DNA of 10,767 bases from Candidatus Poseidoniaceae archaeon. GTDB taxonomy: Archaea > Thermoplasmatota > Poseidoniia > Poseidoniales > Poseidoniaceae. The notes below the pieces were generated by a model that saw only the letters and a list, made by a program, of their open reading frames with translations, did no database searches and was not told the origin of the DNA. The translations under genes were made by a program, and so were the position numbers. The stretch is taken from assembly GCA_029250345.1 (NCBI GenBank), contig JAQXFL010000141.1, positions 1 to 10,767 of the forward strand, in the 5' to 3' direction. This document shows positions 5,693 to 10,767 of the stretch, piece after piece (the stretch's first letter is position 1; the number at the start of each line of letters is the position of its first letter).

Positions 5693-8086
5693 ATGACAAT
5701 GCAAGTTGTAAACAGAAAAGGAGAACGAGAAGATGTGCGGTTTGACGCCATACATGATAAATTGAAGACACTCACGTATGGTCTTGATCCAAACTGGATT
5801 GACCCTGGTCATGTTACGAAGTTGACAATTGAAGGACTGTATGATGGAGTCACCACCCGTGAACTCGATCAACTCGCTGCTGAGACTGCCGCCTCCCTTG
5901 CGTCCCAGCATCCAGACTACAGCCGACTTGCGGCTCGAATTTGCGTCGACGACCTCCATCGCTCGACGAAATCAACTTTCACTGATGTCATCACAGACCT
6001 GCGAGAATACATCGACCCTGAATCTGGTAAGCATGCACCTCTCATCTCAGAGGAAGTTTTTGCCATCATCATGGAGAATGCAGAAGTACTCAACAACCAC
6101 ATTGACTACAAGCGTGATCACAACTACGATTACTTCGGTTTCAAGACCTTGGAGCGCTCCTACCTTTTGCGATTGAATGGAGAGATTGCTGAACGCCCTC
6201 AGCATATGCTCTTGAGAGTCGCAGTTGGAATTCATCATCACAACATTGCTAAAGCACTGGAAACTTATGACTTGATGAGCCAAGGTTACTTTACCCATGC
6301 AACTCCGACTCTTTTCAACTCTGGAACACCAACTCCACAAATGTCTTCGTGTTTCCTACTGACCATGCAAGATGATTCTCTCGACGGAATCTATGATACG
6401 CTCAAGCAATGTGCACTGATTTCAAAATCTGCTGGTGGCATTGGATTGTCGATTCACCACATCCGTTCGAAGGGTTCGTACATCAAGGGAACCAATGGAC
6501 AGAGCAATGGAATCGTACCTATGCTTCGTGTATTCAACGACACAGCGCGCTACGTTGACCAAGGCGGCGGCAAGCGTAAGGGTTCAATCGCAATCTATCT
6601 CGAACCCTGGCACCCAGATATCCTTGCTTTCCTTGACTTGAGGAAGAACCACGGTAAGGAAGAACTCCGTGCACGTGATCTCTTCTACGCCCTTTGGACA
6701 CCTGACTTGTTCATGGAACGTGTCGAGCAAAATGCTGACTGGTCCTTCTTCTGTCCGAATGAATGCCCTGGCCTTCAAGACTCCTATGGAGAAGATTTCA
6801 GAGAACTCTTTGAATCCTATGAAGCTCAAGGATTGGCTCGAGAAACTCTCCCCGCACGTGTTGTCTGGGACAAACTCGTTGAATCTCAAATCGAAACAGG
6901 CACACCTTACATGTTGTACAAAGACGCAGCAAACAAGAAATCGAATCAAAAGAACCTTGGAACAATTCGTTCCTCGAACCTTTGCACAGAGATTATGGAA
7001 TACACTGCGAAAGATGAAGTCGCTGTTTGTAACCTTGCATCGATCGCTCTCAACAAGTATGTTGATCTTGAAAATCAAACCTTCAACCATCAACTGCTTT
7101 ACGACGTGACCTACCACGCAACTGGAAACTTGAACCGTGTTATCGATGTTAACTACTACCCTGTTGAAGAGGCTCGCAACTCCAACATGCGCCACCGACC
7201 AATCGGTCTTGGTGTCCAAGGACTTGCAGATACGTTCGCTCTTCTCAAGTTGCCCTTTGAAAGCGCCGAGGCTCGACAACTCAACAAAGAAATTTTTGAA
7301 ACGATTTACTTTGCAGCTTGTACCGCTTCGAAGGACGCAGCAATTGCTGAAGGACCATATTCGACTTTCGCTGGCTCACCTGCCAGCCGAGGCGAACTCC
7401 AATTCGACCTTTGGGGAATGAACGACCACAGCGGTCGCTGGGACTGGACTTCTTTGAAGGCTGAAATCGTCGAAAAGGGAATGCGTAATTCACTTCTTGT
7501 AGCACCAATGCCGACTGCTTCCACCTCTCAGATCCTTGGTAACAACGAATGTTTCGAAGCCTTCACTTCCAACCTCTATGTCCGTCGAACACTTTCTGGT
7601 GAATTCATCGTTCTCAACAAGCACTTGGTTCGTGATCTCATCGAACTTGGCCTTTGGGGACTTGAAATGAAAGATGAAATCCTTCGTCATAAGGGCTCGA
7701 TTCAAAACATCTCTGGAATCCCAGATTCAGTCAAAGAGTTGTACAAGACCACTTGGGAAATCAAGCAACGTCACGTTCTTGACATGTCAGCCGACCGTGG
7801 AGCATACGTCGATCAAAGCCAATCACTCAACATCCACATGGTGGATGCAAATCCGGCAAAGGTCACCTCAATGCACTTTTACGGCTGGAAGCAAGGCCTG
7901 AAGACCGGAATGTACTACCTCCGAACAAAGGCTGCTGCAGACGCAATTCAGTTTACTGTTGAAGCTAAGAAGTCCGACGACCAAACGGTTGGTGGATTGG
8001 CTGGACGTGCAGAAGACATTTCGAGTCTCGAAGCAATTGCTTGCTCACTCGACACTCCAGATGACTGTCTAAGTTGCGGCTCGTGA
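5693..8086 (+). CDS. nrdA: Class I ribonucleotide reductase, large (catalytic) subunit R1
   Basis: The 797-residue catalytic subunit, close to the 792 aa of human RRM1. An N-terminal ATP-cone (about 1-90) is the overall activity switch: ATP activates and dATP inhibits. The barrel carries Cys220 (in MSSC, redox pair), Asn429, Cys431 (thiyl radical) and Glu433 in SNLCTE, and Cys446 (in VAVCNLAS), the partner of Cys220. The radical-transfer tyrosines are Tyr741-Tyr742 in GMYYLRT. The C-terminal tail ends CLSCGS, with Cys792 and Cys795 as the swinging dithiol that is re-reduced by thioredoxin or glutaredoxin. Sequence blocks match eukaryotic R1, in line with the eukaryote-like R2 encoded just upstream. 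No intein or frameshift is seen. A perfect Shine-Dalgarno sets the start. It converges with the lpd gene 133 nt further on. Confidence 0.97.
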   Translation: MTMQVVNRKGEREDVRFDAIHDKLKTLTYGLDPNWIDPGHVTKLTIEGLYDGVTTRELDQLAAETAASLASQHPDYSRLAARICVDDLHRSTKSTFTDVITDLREYIDPESGKHAPLISEEVFAIIMENAEVLNNHIDYKRDHNYDYFGFKTLERSYLLRLNGEIAERPQHMLLRVAVGIHHHNIAKALETYDLMSQGYFTHATPTLFNSGTPTPQMSSCFLLTMQDDSLDGIYDTLKQCALISKSAGGIGLSIHHIRSKGSYIKGTNGQSNGIVPMLRVFNDTARYVDQGGGKRKGSIAIYLEPWHPDILAFLDLRKNHGKEELRARDLFYALWTPDLFMERVEQNADWSFFCPNECPGLQDSYGEDFRELFESYEAQGLARETLPARVVWDKLVESQIETGTPYMLYKDAANKKSNQKNLGTIRSSNLCTEIMEYTAKDEVAVCNLASIALNKYVDLENQTFNHQLLYDVTYHATGNLNRVIDVNYYPVEEARNSNMRHRPIGLGVQGLADTFALLKLPFESAEARQLNKEIFETIYFAACTASKDAAIAEGPYSTFAGSPASRGELQFDLWGMNDHSGRWDWTSLKAEIVEKGMRNSLLVAPMPTASTSQILGNNECFEAFTSNLYVRRTLSGEFIVLNKHLVRDLIELGLWGLEMKDEILRHKGSIQNISGIPDSVKELYKTTWEIKQRHVLDMSADRGAYVDQSQSLNIHMVDANPAKVTSMHFYGWKQGLKTGMYYLRTKAAADAIQFTVEAKKSDDQTVGGLAGRAEDISSLEAIACSLDTPDDCLSCGS

Positions 8087-8101
8087 TTCAACTTGGTTGA
8101 A
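8087..8101 (+). terminator. Possible hairpin directly after the nrdA stop
   Basis: TTCAAC and GTTGAA form a 6-bp stem with a 3-nt TTG loop starting at the first base after the stop codon. A second inverted pair, AGTAA / TTACT around 8121-8134, follows, and a T-rich stretch (CTTCTTTTCC) lies at 8188-8197. Archaeal termination mostly depends on T-runs, so which of these matters is uncertain. The gap separates two convergent units and must hold the ends of both. Confidence 0.25.
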
Positions 8102-8219
8102 GTTTATACAGTCTCGAACAAGTAAGAACTTACTCGGGGGTTTCAAGCCCTACGGGTAAGGCCCTGAGTGCGTTGTTTAGTCTCACGCTTCTTTTCCTTG
8201 CTCGTAGGCACCTTTCACT

Positions 8220-9650
8220 TCAAGCGGAGTGAATCGCATGACCGAGTGTTGCAAGAACGCCTTCATGCGTCATTTCAGTCATGGTTGGGTGAGCATGAAT
8301 CGTTCCGGCGATGTCTTCCAGTAACGCTCCCATTTCAAGAGCAAGCGTCCATTCACCGACCAATTCACTGATGTGAGTTCCTACACCTTGGATGCCAAGG
8401 ATTCGATGATCATCTTCACGAGCGCAGACACGGATGAAACCGGCTGTTTTCTCTGCTTCTTGAGTGAGGGCGCGTCCGTTTGCACCGAGCGGAAACTTTC
8501 CAGTGATAACTGGGTGGCCTGCAGCTTTTGCTTCTTCAGGCGAAAGTCCAACTGAGACAATCTCGGGTTCGGTAAAGACGATTGCAGGAACGGCAACTGG
8601 GTCGTAAGCACGCTTGTGACCTGCGATAATTTCAGCGACCATTTCCCCTTGGAAGGATGCAACGTGTGCAAGCATTTCGCCGGAGTTGCAGACATCACCA
8701 ATGGCGTAGACTCCACGCATGTTGGTTTCACATCGGTCGTTGACCTTGACAAATCCACGTTCATCCAGTGCTACACCGGTTGGGGCAAGTGCTGCTGAAT
8801 TCGGTTTGCGTCCAACAGTGACAAGGACTTTGTCGACGATAACATTCTGCATTTTCTTCTCATCCTTCTCGTTCTTGTCAATGAAGTTGAGTTGGCAACG
8901 TCCGTCTTTGGTTGATTCAACACCCTTGGCAAAAACGCCGAGGTGGGTCTTGATTTTTTGCTTCTTGATGGCAATCTCCAATGGTCGACGCAGTTCTTTG
9001 TCGAAAATTGGTAGGACGCTGTCCATTGCTTCGACGACGGTTACTTCTGAGCCGAGCATTCGGAAGGTGATTCCGAGTTCCAGGCCAATGTACCCTCCAC
9101 CAACAATTGCCACGTGTTGCGGCAGCTCCTCAAGTGAAAGCGCTTCACGGGAAGAGATGACATCTTCGGAATACGGCATAAATGGGAGTTCTATCGGAAC
9201 GGAGCCATTCGCTAAAATGACATGCTCCGCTTGAATAATTGTCGCATCCTTTCCTTCTCCAACTTTGACGGTCTTCGCATCTTGGAACTCTGCCCATCCA
9301 GTGATGAGTTCTGCACCGGCATTTTTCAGGAGGTGTTCAACGCCTTTGTTGAGACGCGTAACAATTCCTTCTTTCCAGCCGACTAAGTTTGCCATGTTGA
9401 GTTCAGCAGGCCCGGGTATCGAGATGCCCATGTGTCCATCGTTGGAAGCATGCTTGGAAAGACTGTGGAACTTGTGAGCAGCGTGAATGAGTGCTTTGGA
9501 AGGTATACATCCGCGAATGAGGCATGTGCCTCCGGCTTTTTCTCCTTCGACGATGATGGTAGAGAGGCCAAGTTGTCCAGCACGAATTGCTGCAACGTAA
9601 CCTCCGGGGCCGGCTCCGATAACGAGAACTTGACATTTTTTCGTTTGCAT
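8220..9650 (-). CDS. lpdA: Dihydrolipoamide dehydrogenase (E3)
   Basis: This 476-residue flavoenzyme re-oxidises the dihydrolipoyl arm of 2-oxoacid dehydrogenase complexes and passes electrons to NAD+. Visible in order are the FAD-binding GAGPGG (12-17); the redox disulphide Cys43 and Cys48 in GGTCLIRGCIPSK, where Ile-Arg replaces the more common Asn-Val or Asn-Ile; the NAD-binding GGGYIG (184-189); the second FAD motif YAIGD (315-319); and the C-terminal dimer-interface pair His454 and Glu459 in HPTMTE. Length is normal. The frame extends three codons to a GTG at 9659, but GAGGTG overlapping the E2 stop lies 6 nt before the ATG at 9650, so I take the ATG. Only 10 nt separate it from the E2 stop, indicating one transcript. 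The partner E1 genes would lie beyond the right edge. Confidence 0.95.
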   Translation of the reverse strand: MQTKKCQVLVIGAGPGGYVAAIRAGQLGLSTIIVEGEKAGGTCLIRGCIPSKALIHAAHKFHSLSKHASNDGHMGISIPGPAELNMANLVGWKEGIVTRLNKGVEHLLKNAGAELITGWAEFQDAKTVKVGEGKDATIIQAEHVILANGSVPIELPFMPYSEDVISSREALSLEELPQHVAIVGGGYIGLELGITFRMLGSEVTVVEAMDSVLPIFDKELRRPLEIAIKKQKIKTHLGVFAKGVESTKDGRCQLNFIDKNEKDEKKMQNVIVDKVLVTVGRKPNSAALAPTGVALDERGFVKVNDRCETNMRGVYAIGDVCNSGEMLAHVASFQGEMVAEIIAGHKRAYDPVAVPAIVFTEPEIVSVGLSPEEAKAAGHPVITGKFPLGANGRALTQEAEKTAGFIRVCAREDDHRILGIQGVGTHISELVGEWTLALEMGALLEDIAGTIHAHPTMTEMTHEGVLATLGHAIHSA

Positions 9651-9656
9651 ACAAAG

Positions 9657-9662
9657 CACCTC
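9657..9662 (-). promoter_or_regulatory. Shine-Dalgarno of lpdA overlapping the E2 stop
   Basis: On the minus strand GAGGTG starts inside the TGA stop of the E2 gene and ends 6 nt before the ATG at 9650. This couples translation of E3 to E2 and argues against the GTG at 9659 as start. Confidence 0.6.
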
Positions 9663-10767
9663 ACATGAAGATGGTCGCTGGATGTTCGAGATAGGACTTG
9701 ATCAGTTGAACCAAACTTGCACCGTCGTGACCATCAACAACTCGATGGTCCCAGGAGGACGAGAGGTTCATGATTCTGCGAATGACAATGTTTCCGTCTT
9801 TCACGACAGCACGGTCTTTTGCATTGTGGACACCAAGTATTCCGACTTCTGGTTTGTTGATGATTGGTGTGGCGCCTAATCCACCAAGCCTTCCGAGGCT
9901 TGTGATTGTGAATGTCGAGCCTGACAAGTCATCAGCAGTTGCTTTTCCATCGCGAGTTGCGCTGGTGACACGGGTCATCTCAGTAGCAGCCTGCCAGATA
10001 TCCATTGCTTCGACGTGCTTGACGACTGGGACAAACAATCCACGATCAGTTTGGGTTGCAATACCGAGGTTAATTGCTTCGTGCCGTGTAACTACATTGG
10101 AATCGTCATCGTAAAGGGCGTTGCATTCCGGTCGTTCATCGAGTGCCTTAACCAAAGCCTGCATGATGAATGGTAAGTAAGTGAGTTTTGGAGCACCTTC
10201 GGGGCGAGTTGCGTTGAGGTGTTGTCGCAGTTCTTCGAGAGCGGTGACATCGACCTCTTCAAAGTAAGAAAAGTGAGGAATGGTCGAGTAGGATGAAACC
10301 ATGCCTTCTGCAATCTTTCGTCGCAATCCAATGACTTTGATGTCTTCAGTTCCGTTCTTCTCGACCCGTGCTGATGCACCCATTGGTCGAGCACGGCTTG
10401 CGCCGTTTGCTCCGCCTGCGATGTGTGCATCGAGGTCAGCATGACTGATTCGGCCGGCAGGTCCAGAGCCAGCAACGAGGTTGAGGTCGATGTTGGCTTG
10501 TCGTGCACGTTGACGAACCGCAGGACTTGACAGTGCTTTGGTTCCTGCCGCTCGCTGAACAGCAGGTGCAGGTTCTGCTTCGACCTTAGATAATCCTTTA
10601 GAAATGCTATCGGCGGTCCTCTTGAACTTAGCAGAGGCTCTTGACTTACGCAAAGCCTCAACACCTATTTCGAATCCTAGAATCCGATTTATTTTTTGCA
10701 GTAAGGTTTCTTTGCGAGATTCAGAGCGAGTTCTAATTGTGGAGATCAAGTCTCTCAAGTCTGCAAG
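9661..10767 (-). CDS. 2-oxoacid dehydrogenase E2 acyltransferase, 5' partial
   Basis: The visible 368 residues are the C-terminal part of an E2 core protein, which transfers acyl groups from its lipoyl arm to CoA. A peripheral-subunit-binding domain (about 78-116, beginning ALSSPAVRQRA) tethers E1 or E3. After a short Ala/Gly/Arg linker comes the catalytic domain (about 141-368) with DHRVVDG (340-346), whose His and Asp form the active site, and a GRLGGLGATPIINKPE segment (292-307) typical of pyruvate or branched-chain type E2. Substrate class cannot be settled. The frame is open to the right edge, so the TTG at 10758 is not a credible start. No lipoyl domain is visible: the first 60 or so residues are basic and helical, with AGA, AGG, ATA and CTA codons unlike the rest. 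The lipoyl domain may lie outside the window. E3 follows 10 nt downstream. Confidence 0.92.
   Translation of the reverse strand, partial: LADLRDLISTIRTRSESRKETLLQKINRILGFEIGVEALRKSRASAKFKRTADSISKGLSKVEAEPAPAVQRAAGTKALSSPAVRQRARQANIDLNLVAGSGPAGRISHADLDAHIAGGANGASRARPMGASARVEKNGTEDIKVIGLRRKIAEGMVSSYSTIPHFSYFEEVDVTALEELRQHLNATRPEGAPKLTYLPFIMQALVKALDERPECNALYDDDSNVVTRHEAINLGIATQTDRGLFVPVVKHVEAMDIWQAATEMTRVTSATRDGKATADDLSGSTFTITSLGRLGGLGATPIINKPEVGILGVHNAKDRAVVKDGNIVIRRIMNLSSSWDHRVVDGHDGASLVQLIKSYLEHPATIFM

Noticed and set aside
6584..7279. Long minus-strand open frame (231 codons) inside nrdA
   Set aside because: It is antisense to a fully conserved catalytic gene, with no family resemblance and no promoter; a shadow of nrdA codon bias.
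8087..8219. GC-rich inverted segments around TTTCAAG considered as a tRNA or small RNA
   Set aside because: Stems are only 3 bp next to the loop and no cloverleaf or box C/D motif is present; kept only as a weak terminator region.
9657..9659. GTG as start of lpdA
   Set aside because: It lies within the Shine-Dalgarno GAGGTG that fits the ATG at 9650, and the E3 fold needs no extra residues before QTKKCQVLVIGAG.
1..10767. Defence island, CRISPR array, insertion sequence or prophage
   Set aside because: No repeats with spacers, no transposase, integrase or nuclease-type genes, and no terminal inverted repeats were seen on either strand.

Overview
The window looks like a piece of a free-living, aerobic archaeal genome. 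The best guess is a marine planktonic Thermoplasmata-type euryarchaeon (Poseidoniales, 'Marine Group II'). The reasons are TATA-like boxes about 25 nt before some starts (clearest before the cold-shock gene), a mix of apparently leaderless and Shine-Dalgarno-led genes, dense packing of short transcription units, and a metabolic set of class I ribonucleotide reductase plus a 2-oxoacid dehydrogenase complex. No rRNA, tRNA, insertion sequence, CRISPR array or phage gene was seen. The taxonomic call is inference; a marine bacterium with similar genes is not excluded.

Layout, left to right. (1) 2-421: 3' part of a DUF1295 / steroid 5-alpha-reductase-like membrane enzyme, running off the left edge. 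(2) 516-1403: serine-nucleophile dienelactone-hydrolase-like alpha/beta hydrolase. (3) 1424-1570 on the minus strand: a 48-aa basic protein with a Cys-rich tail. (4) 1757-2686: multi-pass membrane protein that resembles the eukaryotic FAR-17a/AIG1 family and carries both presumed catalytic residues. (5) 2691-3623, minus strand: a likely unit of one 210-aa unknown protein and two microproteins (47 and 51 aa). (6) 3760-4328: cold-shock protein and CutA, overlapping by ATGA behind a leaderless-type promoter. (7) 4587-8086: nrdB then nrdA, a class I ribonucleotide reductase of strikingly eukaryote-like sequence, preceded by a 258-nt leader region with two TATA-like boxes and paired TCGCGA palindromes. 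(8) 8220-10767, minus strand: E3 (lipoamide dehydrogenase) and E2 (acyltransferase) of a 2-oxoacid dehydrogenase complex. E2 comes first in transcription and runs off the right edge.

The functional units are independent housekeeping modules: dNTP synthesis (nrdBA), oxidative decarboxylation (E2-E3), stress and metal homeostasis (csp-cutA), and membrane or lipid-related enzymes (DUF1295, AIG1-like). I see no defence system or mobile island. The most interesting points are the AIG1-like protein, the small genes in apparent gaps, the unusual N-terminal part of E2, and the RNR leader.
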